Shown piece after piece: positions 43,201 to 54,667 of a stretch of 64,000 bases of DNA (within the stretch, counting starts at the first letter, position 1; each line of letters starts with the position of its first letter). Source of the stretch: Apostichopus japonicus (Eukaryota; Echinodermata; Holothuroidea; Aspidochirotida; Stichopodidae); NCBI RefSeq assembly GCF_037975245.1, contig NC_092582.1, forward strand, positions 14,548,077-14,612,076, read 5' to 3'. Both the position numbers and the translations under genes were made by a program. Below the pieces are notes generated by a model. The model saw only the letters and a list, made by a program, of their open reading frames with translations. It was not told the DNA's origin and made no database searches.

Positions 43201-44178
43201 TGGCTGCAAGATGCTGCAGTCTTGCTGTATGATGCTGCAGTCTGGCTGCATGATGCTGCAGTCTGGCTGCATGATGCTGAAGTCTGGCTGCATGATGCTG
43301 CAGTCTGGCTGCATGATGCTGCAACCTGGCTGCAGTCTGGCTGCATGATGCTGCAGTCTGGCTGCATGATGCTGCAACCTGGCTGCAGTCTGGCTGCATG
43401 ATGCTGCAGTCAGGCTGCATGATGCTGCAGTCTGGCTGCATGATGCTGCAGTCTGCATGATGCTGCAACCTGGCTGCAGTCTGGCTGCATGATGCTGCAG
43501 TCTGGCTGCATGATGCTGCAACCTGGCTGCAGTCTGGCTGCATGATGCTGCAGTCAGGCTGCATGATGCTGCAGTCTGGCTGCATGATGCTGCAGTCTGG
43601 CTGCATGATGATGCAGTCTGGCTGCATGATGCTGCAACCTGGCTGCAAGATGCTGCAGTCTTGCTGTATGATGCTGCAGTCTGGCTGCATGATGCTGCAG
43701 TCTGGCTGCATGATGCTGAAGTCTGGCTGCATGATGCTGCAGTCTGGCTGCATGATGCTGCAACCTGGCTGCAGTCTGGCTGCATGATGCTGCATGATGA
43801 TGCAGTCTGGCTGCATGATGCTGCAACCTGGCTGCAGTCTGGCTGCATAATGCTGCAGTCTGGCTGCATGATGATGCAGACTGGCTGTATGATGCTGCAG
43901 CCTGGCTGCATGATGCTGCAGCCCTCTTAATATCTTTCTTTTGACACAGTGCCTGAGTATATTGCCATCTTACCCAATTTAATACCTGAAATGTCCTGTG
44001 GCATGACAACAGAAATGATAGAAACTTAGATTTTTACTTGATTTCCAGATGTACTGTAAATTAATCTTCTCTTTTTATTGTTTACAGGGTGGAGTTCCAG
44101 AACAAATTCTTTCGAGGCGAAGGCTATGCATTTTGTCCATTCTCGTTCAAAGTGATTCTTGAGAACAGAACTGAATAA
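28234..44178 (+). CDS. ATP6V0A: V-type proton ATPase subunit a, copy B (complete)
   Basis: Second V0 subunit a gene, 856 residues, close to the roughly 830-840 of animal relatives. Exons: 28234-28350, 29081-29159, 29833-29930, 30641-30769, 30982-31085, 32142-32268, 33096-33178, 33520-33613, 33840-34052, 34589-34739, 35248-35387, 36281-36426, 37135-37225, 38263-38381, 39400-39616, 39903-40016, 40283-40447, 41021-41138, 41497-41671, 44088-44178. Every junction is GT-AG and the summed length, 2571 bp, is in frame from ATG to TAA. The first half is the cytosolic N-terminal domain ([10 protein letters not shown] start). Membrane helices begin near [15 protein letters not shown] in exon 11. The proton-path arginine is residue 759 in [12 protein letters not shown]. 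The acidic segment of exon 17 is the most diverged part relative to copy A. Intron 19 (2.4 kb) contains a 1.15-kb minisatellite. Intron positions match copy A exactly, so the pair arose by local duplication. Which copy serves which compartment cannot be told. Confidence 0.97.
35580..35664. promoter_or_regulatory. Cluster of three CCAAT boxes in intron 11 of V-ATPase copy B
   Basis: CCAAT at 35580-35584 (plus) and ATTGG at 35628-35632 and 35660-35664 (CCAAT on minus), spaced about 48 and 32 bp, in a locally GC-richer patch. NF-Y-type promoters show such clusters. It could be an internal promoter or chance. Confidence 0.25.
42775..43922 (+). repeat. 1.15-kb minisatellite, 21-bp unit, with higher-order structure
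   Basis: About 54 units of GCTGCATGATGCTGCAGTCTG and variants, in intron 19 of V-ATPase copy B. Because 21 is divisible by three the array is open in several frames on both strands (SGCMMLQ on plus, PDCSIMQ on minus), which is not evidence of coding. Variant units (a cctagctgcaagatgct type, a cttgctgtatg type, a gatgatgcag type) recur in the same order. A block at about 43110-43340 is repeated at about 43550-43780. Confidence 0.95.
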
Positions 44179-44473
44179 CACTGGCTGCTGCAAGTCTCAG
44201 TCTATATGCCTTACTTCTAAAATTATGAGTTCTACAAACTCATAATTAGTCTAAATTTTGAGGCCTTTCAGAAAAAATTTTATTTTATAAATTGTCTTGC
44301 TCATGCTTACTTTAAAGACTTACCTTTTTTGTTTCCAGCAAAAGCAATCCACTAGTGATAGATTGGATGGAGGAAAGAAACTGTCAACTATTCAATATTT
44401 GTTTTACATAGCTAGTGGTTTATCACGCCTGTCAAATGTTAAACGGTGACTGTTGTCTTGCTGCTGCAGTCAC

Positions 44474-44479
44474 AATAAA
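44474..44479 (+). terminator. Candidate poly(A) signal of V-ATPase copy B
   Basis: AATAAA about 295 bp after the TAA stop, followed by a GT-rich stretch (tgtatgttgttag). It is the first AATAAA downstream of the gene. Confidence 0.5.
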
Positions 44480-45454
44480 CTAGTCAAGCTCTATTAAAAA
44501 CAAACAGGACACATGTTAGACTGTATGTTGTTAGATGGAATGTTTGTTGGGAAGTTAAGAATTAGAGAGTTTATGTACAAAATACATACCTTTTGAAGTT
44601 TCTGGCATTTTTTGGGGGTTGGGGGGTGTGAGAGGGGGTGGTGCAATACTGATAACCTTAAAGTAATTCCTACTGTGTATGATCCCCCTTCCCTGCTCCT
44701 CATCCAGCAAGCAACATAGAGAGACCACCCAAGGGGGTGGGGGGAGGAGGCGTTGCAGTTCTATTTATGTTGCACTTATTTTTCTGATTTTAGTCACAGG
44801 TTCTGCTAGGTTCTACCTCTGTATAGCATGGTTTAACACTAGATAGCTCAGTAGGTGGAGCACAGCATAGCTACCTTTATCTGTATTTTGATCCTACTAT
44901 TAAATCTCATGAAAAGCATATGTTAATACTTCTTGGAAATTTAATTGGTATTATCAGATGGTTTATTCTTAATAAAAGGTACTTGTTCATTTGCTTTTCG
45001 GATCGTCATAAATAAATCCTGGACCTCTGTTTGGACTTACCAACACAGTTTGCACATTTAGGTAAAGAAGTTTCTTACTCAGATAAAAGTGATAATCGAG
45101 CATCGATCGGTATCGAAGAGATGTGTACGTCGACAGAAACGATATCGGATTGGTCCATGTTTTTAAATTTTTTTTTTTACTATGGGGACCATTATGTCGT
45201 CTTTAATAATATGTAAATTAAAGGGTCGTCTTATCAGCTGTAATTGTGAATATGAAAACAGTGAATTTATAAACGGAAATGGTGGTGGCCGGAAAAATGA
45301 AAATAAAACCACAGTATTAAAACCAACAAGAACGATAAACCATGGCGTTTTTGTTTTCTTTTTAATGGTTTGTTGTTTGTACAAAGACTATATATAGCAA
45401 TGCAGTATCATTCAGTGTGATGTTAATAGGCTGTTGGTTGGCAGCACACAATCA

Positions 45455-46082
45455 AGGGCGGCGGAAGCACTTTTAATCTGGGGGGGCACCGACATCAAAG
45501 GGCACTTTGCAGAAATTCGATTGGACTGATGCAGCCTTATATTTAGTACCCTTTATAACTCTTATTGTATTATCTTATTTGCATATACACATCAATGCCC
45601 CCCCCCCCCCCTCAAGGAAAATATGCATACTAGCACTGCAATATCCAATGTGCAAATTGGGAAACAAGGAACAAGTTGACAAAATGAGGTGAAATCATGC
45701 TAGTTGCTAATGTAGGAATCTTCTGAATTAGAGTTTATTTCTTGTCGATATCTTACAAATTTTTTTCCAATCGAAATAGCTTTGAGTTGGACCCACAGAA
45801 ATTCATTAAAAGTCAGGGGCGTAGCCAGGATTTGCAAAGTTGTATGCACGACTATCTGAGCGGAGCGCCACTATCAGTTGGCGCGGAGCGTACAAGAAAA
45901 TTGTTGGTTTTACAAACCCCTCTGATGGCTGGAAACGGCCCTTCCCGAGTGTTCATTCTGGTTCCCTGGCCTCTTGCTAACTTGAGACACCTCAATTTTT
46001 ATGTAGAAAAAGGGCACATTTTTAACCTGAGGAAAAGTGGGGGGGCACATGCCCCCTGTGCCCCCCCGGTTCCGCTGCCCTT
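45455..46082. mobile_element. Terminal-inverted-repeat element with 11-bp target duplication
   Basis: A 628-bp insertion. The left end AGGGCGGCGGAAGC and the complement of the right end AAGGGCAGCGGAACC are inverted, and both ends run into a G/C homopolymer tract followed by GGCAC. Directly outside both ends lies GCACACAATCA (45444-45454 and 46083-46093), an 11-bp direct repeat. A 9-11-bp duplication fits Mutator-like elements better than other classes, but no coding sequence is present. An internal stretch (GGGGCGTAGCCAGGAT near 45828) is a phrase that recurs in a weaker form near 46872, suggesting a multicopy family. Confidence 0.65.
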
Positions 46083-48109
46083 GCACACAATCAAAACAAA
46101 ATGACTAGTATGTAAATAAAAGAATAGTAATTACAATTATGAATGTAATACGAAAGAATTTTAGAGATGAAATTTAGGTGTTTTTAACTGGGCACACTGA
46201 GGGGGGGAGATCAATCAATACCTGGGACAATACTTGATGTGGGAGGTGTGGGGAGGGGAAGATACAGATGGGGTGGGGGTCAAAACTAAAAAGAATATAC
46301 AAATGGTTACAGCTAAAGCCATGGTAAGGCGAAGCTATATATGGATTGTACCACACGTCATTTTAAAAACGGCTGTCTGTGATTTTTGTGCAGTGATAAA
46401 TTTAGTGATTGTCTTATTAAAGAAATGAACTGTGGTCTGTAAGTGATATTGGGAACAAAGTACTCTGGGCGGTGTACTCTGGGGGGTAAGGTTGGGTGTC
46501 AGCCGCCATATATATTAGGCAAAATAAACATGGCCTTGTGACAAAACTGATGAAATAGCAGATGGATTATATTTACAGTTGGTAGTTACTTTTCCTTCTA
46601 GTTTTGTTAGGTTTAAGGATGGTACATTCTATCCCTAGTGACCTCACAGGACACAGGAATCAAACACAAATTAATGACACATGCATTGATTATAATATTT
46701 AATTTCATATAACATAACACGTCACTGTTTTACATGTGTTGAGAGTCGCTTCAGAAGACTTGAAAATCTAGCAAATTTGAGTCATGATATGTTACAACAC
46801 TGCTGCAGACTCAGTTATTTACTATATCAACTACAAACATTAATGTTCATACGATTAACACTTTCCCCATCGGCATAGCCAGGAGAGAGGGTGGGGGGTA
46901 GGTATAATTCCTCCGCAGACAATTTTCAGGGACGAAACAGGGACGTCAAAAATGTGACACAAGAAAAATAAATAGCCATGATATAACATGAGATCTACTT
47001 TTCAGGAAGTTTTCCTCATTAGCCATACAAGCATATATAAGCAAGATCTCTCGGAATAAGTTAACTTTAGTTCAATGATTGACACTTTTAGTCAAAGTTC
47101 CGTACATAGTATGGACTTGATCGATGTCTTTAAATGACAACACAACATCTCCATTTGGGTCAATTTATATTATATAGAGATATGAGATGTACTCCATGTA
47201 CCTACCAACATGTACTATGGGGCATCAGGGTATAGGCCTTTGTCCCTCTACCCGTACACACACAAACACATGCAAAGCTGTATACACTAGCAACATTTGT
47301 ACAGTACTAAAAATATGTAGTAAAAGTGCCAGAACTGATAGCACCATCATGCATCAAAGTCCTGTTACCGAATATTTCTTGAAGAGGAAGGGAGATCCCC
47401 TCAACAGGCCGGAGGTAAGCCCAATTTTGTCGAGCTAGTGATATATAGCAAACTAAAGTACTGTGATGCCACCAACAAAGTGATTAAAATGTTTGTGGTA
47501 CACTAAGAGGATTGTTCCTTAAAGTTAATTTATATTGATCATAAACAGTAATTCTTTTTTGAGTTCTTGACAAAATCATAGAAAGAGTTGTGTTTTCACT
47601 CATGGTACGTGCTTAAATGGCTTTCGGACTGAAAGTGATCTCATCGCTGAAATGTAAACGAATCGGGAGTGAAACATCACTCCGCTTGGATCTGTCACGA
47701 AGAACTGTCTCTGATGCAAATTTCAACGGACGTGCTGATTTCTGTGGTGTACGATAAGCATTATTGTGCACTTCTTATTTCTTAGTTTTATTTTAATTCC
47801 TCAAGCAAGACTCTCTCTTATCAGTTTCTGTCCACTCTTTGTTATGGTTTTATGTGGTTTAATATGGTTTTATGGTTATGGCCCATCTTAAATTGATAGT
47901 GACTCATTTTGCTCCAACTACAGTGCTAGTGTCCTAGAATCGCTATGGTAAGAGTTGTCTTTCAACTCCAGTCCAATCATATTCATGGCAAAACCATGAC
48001 TTTTCCAGACCTTTCCAACAGTCAGACTTAGGTCTCTGTACGTTGAAATATTTGTCTTCTCTCCGGTATGTACGTGTACTGCACATTTACTCAATACAGT
48101 GTGTCCAAT

Positions 48110-48782
48110 GGCTGAAAAGATTTCACAATGTTTCTTAAATCAAAAACTTCCAATGGCTGAAAAGATTTCACAATGTTTCTTAAATCCGAAACTTCCAATG
48201 GCTGAAAAGATTTCACAATGTTTCTTAGATCAGAAACTTCCAATGGCTGAAAAGATTTCACAATGTTTCTTAGATCAGAAACTTCCAATGGCTGAAAAGA
48301 TTTCACAATGTTTCTTAAATCCGAAACTTCCAATGGCTGAAAAGATTTCACGATGTTTCTTAAATCCGAAACTTCCAATGGCTGAAAAGATTTCACAATG
48401 TTTCTTAGATCAGAAACTTCCAATGGCTGAAAAGATTTCACAATGTTTCTTAAATCCGAAACTTCCAATGGCTGAAAAGATTTCACGATGTTTCTTAAAT
48501 CCGAAACTTCCAATGGCTGAAAAGATTTCACAATGTTTCTTAAATCAGAAACTTCCAATGGCTGAAAAGATTTCACAATGTTTCTTAGATCAGAAACTTC
48601 CAATGGCTGAAAAGATTTCACAATGTTTCTTAAATCCGAAACTTCCAATGGCTGAAAAGATTTCACAATGTTTCTTAAATCAGAAACTTCCAATGGCTGA
48701 AAAGATTTCACAATGTTTCTTAAATCCGAAACTTCCAATGGCTGAAAAGATTTCACGATGTTTCTTATATCAGAAACTTCCA
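48110..48782 (+). repeat. Minisatellite, 45-bp unit, 15 copies
   Basis: Highly uniform tandem array of a 45-bp unit containing CCAATGGCTGAAAAGATTTC and ACAATGTTTCTTAAATC. Units differ mainly at AAATCC/AAATCA/AGATCA and ACAATG/ACGATG. It is open on both strands (unit translations LPMAEKISQCFLNQK and EVSDLRNIVKSFQPL) because 45 is a multiple of three. It lies 130 bp beyond the RABGGTB poly(A) signal. Flanks share the phrase catgacttttcca. Confidence 0.95.
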
Positions 48783-48921
48783 TGACTTTTCCATGACTGT
48801 AATTTCCTCTCTTGAAAATTCTGTGACACCACAACCATGAATTACATGTACTAGAGGACTTGGGTCACTTCTGAAAACAGACAATCTGTCAGTCAGTGTA
48901 TCTGTCTGCCTGTTACCAGAC

Positions 48922-48927
48922 TTTATT
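48922..48927 (-). terminator. Poly(A) signal of RABGGTB
   Basis: AATAAA on the minus strand about 30 bp past the TGA stop. It predicts a very short 3' UTR, so the 45-bp minisatellite further downstream is probably outside the mature transcript. Confidence 0.6.
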
Positions 48928-48957
48928 GCACCATATGTCAGTTATACCACCCCTACC

Positions 48958-51900
48958 TCATAGTAGTTGAGTCCTGACACCCAGACGAGTAAGTGTTTCC
49001 TCGGGCATGCAGAAGACTGGATTCACAGCTTTCAACTGGTTTCTGTAACTACCGAGTAAGGATAGGCCAGCGACACCAAATAACGTGTGGAATGGATCGA
49101 CCTGTGGAAAGGGGATAAGAAAAAGGGTGCCCATTATAGATTGATTGTTGGGAGGGGCACCAAAAAATTGAAGATGGGCACGACACTCCTGTCCTGGAAC
49201 TTGCAAACTTGATAGTGGCATGGATGGGGGGAGGAGTGGGGGGGGCACAGTATTCTTCATGGATGAGCATGACCCCCTTGGTCTGACCTGGTTACAGCCA
49301 AATTGTAATACCTGTTTTGTGGAGCCTGAAATGCATGTTGTACTATGTTTTAACTCTGTGTCAATCTGACCAAGTCAGATATTAAACATTCACGTATCAT
49401 TGGATAAGCTTATTAAGGTCTAACAAATAATTTCCCTCTCCCCGCCTGAGTTGCGGGGAGGGGGGAGCAGAGGGGGTGCTGTACACAGTTCTTTGCACAT
49501 GCCACTAACTATTACAATTTGAAAGGGTATATTCTTTATTTCCCTTGCCAACCTACATTTTTTACAATGTGCTACTCACTATATCTCCTGGTCTATCAGC
49601 AATACCACCCGTCTCCTCGTCTTGGCAAGCCAGGATAAATCTCTCCAGCTTTGATTTATCAATCCAGTGAATTCTTCCCATGACCTTGAGAGAAGCTAAG
49701 ACCCACCATGAATAGCAGACGTCTGGAAGTTTCTCAGGTCGGCCTGAGACACAAAGGAAAGTTCCTTCTATGTATAGTCATTAAAAAGTCTTAAAAAAAA
49801 GTTCTCCTTAAAATGCCATAAATCAAAACCTTTTACCAGTGTTTTATGGTGTTTTAGAACAGTGTTACATTAAACCAGTGTTACGATAAACCATACTTTT
49901 GGATGCAGACAAGTTGATAAAAGCCTTCTTTTCAAAGCGATCACTTGAAGTGTTCTCTTGTTGAGTGTATAACACTCCTTTAAAGTTGTATTGTTCACCT
50001 ACCGTTGAGTCCTCCAGAAGGGAGTTGTCTCTCGCAGAGCCACCAGCCTAATAGATCCGGGTCTACGTGGTGGAGACTATTTGTGATGGCTAACATACCT
50101 ACACAGCAGTAAATCTATAAAGAAAGAAAACAAGAAACATTACATTTATAACTAAATTTTAAATGATACAATGCCAAACGTGGCAATTGAGCTGAAATGT
50201 CGTTATGATTCCAAATATAACATTAAACTCACCTATTCACAAACGGGGAAAGGAAACATTATTTTTACAAGATAATCTTTTGAAAGTTTCACACAACAGG
50301 CAATGCTGGTCTGCAGAGATTATCTCTCCTGGTTGATATCACTAATTCAGCCTTGCTGCAGGGGATCTTACAGCTTCTGCAGTTTTTACTACTGTATCTG
50401 ACACAGTGCCAAGCCCTAGTGTTAAATGATGGTTAATCTATCCCAGAGAACTCTCTTGTTTCTAACCCAAAGCTCACCTGTCCAGAATGAGACTCTGATC
50501 CAGGCCTCACACCGAATCCACCATCAAAATTTTTACAGGAGACTACATACTCCACAGCCTTGTCGACATTTATGACATCCAACCGTTTCTGGAAAGAGGA
50601 GCGAGTTGAGAGATGATACTTCAGATCAGTTTAGTACAAAAGAGAGGGGTAGGGGTAGTGGGGGAGGGGGATGGGGAAAGGGATCAGGAGGGACAAATAG
50701 AAAAATCTTACAACAGAACACATCAAATCCTATTGCAATTCTTCAAAGAAATACTTGTCCAAAGCATTCCTAACCCCATCGACAGTTTGTGAGAACACAA
50801 TGGATACACACAAACCGCTCCGTGCATTCTTAGCTTTCTTCGCAAAAAAAGTTCTCATGAACATTTAGTATACTACAAAAACTTTCTACAACCTGAGGTA
50901 ATGAATGACCTGTAGTATTCCAATTTTGGAGAAACTGAGCAAAACAGATCACCAAACATAAACTTATCTAGGCCATAGACAATCTGGTCAACCTTGATTC
51001 CTTTCAATTCACATTGAAAGGACAGATAACAATCCCAGAAAGCAAAGTGTTTCTTAGAGTCCACCCAAAATCACAACAGGAATCTTGCAATTATGAGTAA
51101 AACTTCAGAGGTGTGTCAAACAGATAAAAACTTCCTGACATTAAAGTTTCATTGTGTAAAGTTTTTACCAGGTAGCATAATAACTGACTATTAAAATTCT
51201 TAAAAGAGGGCTGCAACAAAAGATATCTCTTAGCTTGGGACTGAGGGGTATCCAATTCAATGGGAATACTTGATTATGACTTGGTCAATGTGATGCAAAG
51301 TCTCGACAGAACGAAAAAAATTGCTAAAAGGGAAAAAGAGCGTAAGAGATCAATTCCAAAGAACTTAAATAAAGAAAGGTGAACTCCTTCAGAACACAAT
51401 TTGTAAGGAAGATATCATCCCTAGAGATTTGAAGAGATTCAGAAAACTTCATGAAACTTACCAGTAAGGCAAGACAGGCTACAGCACAGAATGAAAATCT
51501 GGTATCAATTTCACCTGTAGAAGAGAAATCAAATCTTGGTTATCAGTGTGTTATATTACATTATTACACTTGGTTTGATTTAGCGTGCAGTGATCTCCAA
51601 AAGGAGGCAAGCCATAGCTTGGGCTCATTTGAGATCCCAATCTTTGTGTGATAATCATGGAGAAACATCAATTCTTCTCTTTAAGACCCAAAATGCTGCC
51701 TTGAGAATCTAGACTCAGGTGTGCTCAGGTATTTCTGTCAACATCACGGCAGAGCAGTGGTGGTGGCAAAGTTGTTTAAAATATACTGACACAAAACTTT
51801 TCCACAATTTCTCTGGGAATTTTAAATCGAAATAAACCATTTCTGATAGCACCTGCAGTAACGTAATTAGATAAATTTATCCATTGTTCCAATGCAGGCA

Positions 51901-53556
51901 AGACCTCACAATGTATACAGAAATACCACTAATTTTACACCACTGAAAACAAAGGAAATTGTTAAAACAGCTAGTTATATCACTGAAGCCTAGCATATTG
52001 CAAAGCACTTCTATAACTCCAAACCAACCCCCCCCCCCAAACCACTGTGGTAAGTTTTGTAGAAGCTACAGTTGAATGTTAAAGTGATGGTTTATACCGA
52101 CCACCTGTACCGTGTACGTGTATTATTATTACTCACTGTCTCAAAGATAAAAACAAACCACAAATATCGCTCACCCCACTGATCCCCCATAAAGGATCCG
52201 TCCTCCTGCTGCAGACCTCGGATAAACTCCACCACTTTGTCAACGTCGATGGCATCGACGGCATCAAAAATAGATAAAATCTGAAAGCAATATTAAATTA
52301 CACAGAATTTTGAACTGACTTTAATAATATACTGTAACTGTACAATGTCAATAGTCACAGCTTGTCGACAGTGATTCTTTTGCAGTACAGTATGTTACAG
52401 TATATACTGTATGTTACAGGACTGGTCTATTCCTTTCATGGAGCATATTACACACGACTGTCACTGCTCTGATACAAAGGAAATCTATTTAACATATAAT
52501 ACAGAGACTGATGCATAAAAGAAATTAATTTGATATAACATCATCTACATAGCTTTCTCCAACTGCTGAGATCTATACGAATGTTGAAATTTATTCATCA
52601 GCTCTCAGTTCATACAACAGATAAAAATATTCCTCCACATATATATATATATGCTTTGAAAAACTGTTACGAAGTTACGATAAATAGTAAATATTTAGGA
52701 TATATAACTTCCAAGGGCCTAGGCCAATGTCACAGGCCAGTAGACTTTCAAAAAGTTACAACTCATAGAAACTCTGAAACATGCAAGCATCAGTCTTATT
52801 AATTAAATGAAACTAATTAAACAAGGTCAGAAGATTTGTAGTAAACAATTCTGTGAATTCTACTTACTTGGACAGCACTCAGCGTATACAGGAGATGAGG
52901 GTCATGTGACACACTAGCTCCAATCCCTCCACAATCGTGTTGGCAACTTTTGACAAATGAAACAACTTCTTCTTTATTCATTTTCGGTAATTGTTTCATC
53001 AAATCCAAGGCGGTGATTCCCCAGTAGATGCCACTCATTCGTAAATATTCTGTCATTACATACTCCTGGAAAAGAAGAGAGATTAGGAGGCAAAAAGTAA
53101 AACAAACACATTTGATATTTGAAAGGTTATACTCATAAACAGTGAAGTCACTTGTCTCAGCTCTATCTTTAAACTGAGCAACACTTGTAGGATATTTGGC
53201 ACAGACTGATATCGTTTTCAGATTCTTATCTTGTACAAAGCTTAAATGCTTATAAGTTACATATCAAAATTTACTGCCACATTACGTACGTTGTATGTGA
53301 GTCACATCTAATTTTCCATTTGGCGCATTCAACCAGTGAAAAAGCTTGTTTGCTTCTCCATGTAATTGTTGCTAATACACTGGGAAAGGGGCATTACAAC
53401 TATCACAACAATCTTTTCTGTGCATACAAATATATGTTACATACTTACATAGTCATTAACCTTGTCACTATAGGCAGCAATGTAGTCTACATGCTTTTGA
53501 AGAAGAAGTTCAGATGGTGCATCAGCCTTTATAGTTACATCTTTCAGCGGGGTACC
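48958..53556 (-). CDS. RABGGTB: Rab geranylgeranyltransferase subunit beta
   Basis: Catalytic beta subunit of the cytosolic enzyme that attaches geranylgeranyl groups to Rab C-termini. Exons in order: 53449-53556, 52868-53065, 52175-52280, 51462-51514, 50478-50588, 50003-50114, 49580-49743, 48958-49101. Together they give 331 residues plus stop. The first residues here (GTPLKDV) equal residue 2 onward of the mammalian protein, so the initiator Met must sit on a separate tiny exon. With one Met added, numbering matches the human enzyme and the zinc ligands fall exactly at Asp238 and Cys240 (LPDVCYSWW) and His290 (VDPFHTLFG). Prenyltransferase alpha-toroid repeats are visible as GGF/GGI motifs ([23 protein letters not shown]). 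A candidate Met exon ends at 55063-55065 (ATG followed by gtaatt). An alternative 57-bp exon at 54058-54114 is in frame but would add 19 hydrophobic residues. Confidence 0.95.
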
Positions 53557-54173
53557 CTTGAGAGAAAAAAAAAACGAAAGGAATAAAGACATTAAAACAT
53601 ACTTACAGCAACTGAAGGACACATCATTATCATTGAGATTGGACGTGGAGAGGAATGAGGGAGAATTTTTATGTATAAAGAAGTATGTTACTATGACAGT
53701 GTAGCTTTCTTCATATTTATCTTATGTTCCCAATACTTCAGTCTCGCATTGGCCTGTAGTTATTCTACGACTTACTGTACCTATAGCACAATACATGTAT
53801 ATTGGTCAGAAATCACATTCCATAATTACGCCTAGTATCTCAAATTTGGACCATAATTCTGGATCAAGTCCTGAGCAAGTCCTACATTGCACCAGTCAGA
53901 TTCTTGCTTTTATATTTTTAAGCAAAATTTCATTTTTTCATTTTAATGAATTGATGTTAACTAGTTTTAAACTTGGATTTTAACTCATTTACAGTAGTAA
54001 GGTGCTTTGTCTGATGTCGTTCATATATTATTATATTGTGAACGACACGTCACATACCTTAGTTACACTTACAGCTAAAATAAATGTAAGAACCTGATTG
54101 GCACTTGATGCCATAATATTTTATTCCCAGTAAACATGGACCTAGTAAGTTGTACTAGTAGTAGTAGTAGTAG

Positions 54174-54667
54174 CATGGTGACTTCGAAGTTCGGACACGT
54201 ACGCCTTAAAACACCCCAAAACTATATCTTCTGGTATAAATCACCTGAAAATATACTTCATATGGTGGGAGAAGTGTGTTATATTACGATACACGGCCAA
54301 ACTTTCTTTCCTGCAAACTGTTTTCACGTTGTATTCCAAGAAGATTCTTTGTGATGGTGGAACTGGTATTTATTTGCTAGAGTATGTTGTTCGGACACCT
54401 AGTCCCACAGTGTGGCGCTGGTGATAAAATTGGTGGCGCAGTTGCTCTTTCAGTAATTATAACAGACTTCATAGATCTTCGTCATTTTATTGACAAATAT
54501 GTAAATTAATTTCTTGCACAGGGGTCATTTTGGAGAGAAAATAACTGTAGCTTCGTACTTTTTGGTGAAATTTGGCTCTTCCTGTAGGTTTTCATGGTGA
54601 AAATCGTGTATTTCTTAGGGTGCCTGAACTTCGCAGTATGGCGAACTTCGCAATACTGACTATACCT
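54174..54667 (+). repeat. Dispersed 0.5-kb repeat, copy 1
   Basis: Near-identical over its length to 55920-56380, same orientation. The left end contains TTCGAAGTTCGGACAC; the other end carries the inverted phrase, clearest in copy 2. That gives a short-inverted-terminus, MITE-like look. Copy 1 keeps about 33 bp near 54490-54525 that copy 2 lacks. It lies upstream of the second RABGGTB exon, probably in its first intron. Confidence 0.7.

Larger units (their letters stand above)
44480..48921. other. Intergenic region between V-ATPase copy B and RABGGTB
   Basis: Apart from the inverted-repeat element (45455-46082) and the 45-bp minisatellite (48110-48782) I see no gene. A lone exon-like stretch at 47349-47414 is discussed under findings. 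G-rich runs occur at about 44612-44640, 44738 and 46200-46275. Confidence 0.6.

Noticed and set aside
42775-43922. CRISPR-like array
   Set aside because: Direct repeats have no unique spacers; it is a contiguous minisatellite in a eukaryotic intron.
42743-44009. Long cysteine/serine/glutamine-rich open frames on both strands (up to 381 codons)
   Set aside because: They are translations of the 21-bp minisatellite, open in several frames at once, with no unique flanking coding sequence.
48091-48834. Repeat protein of 228 (plus) or 247 (minus) codons
   Set aside because: It is produced by the 45-bp tandem array and is equally open on both strands. No splice context, and it lies beyond the RABGGTB poly(A) signal.
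54058-54114. 19-codon exon (MASSANQ...) as the start of RABGGTB
   Set aside because: In frame and with a usable donor, but it would add a hydrophobic leader that the family lacks; the Met-only exon fits the family numbering better. Not fully excluded.
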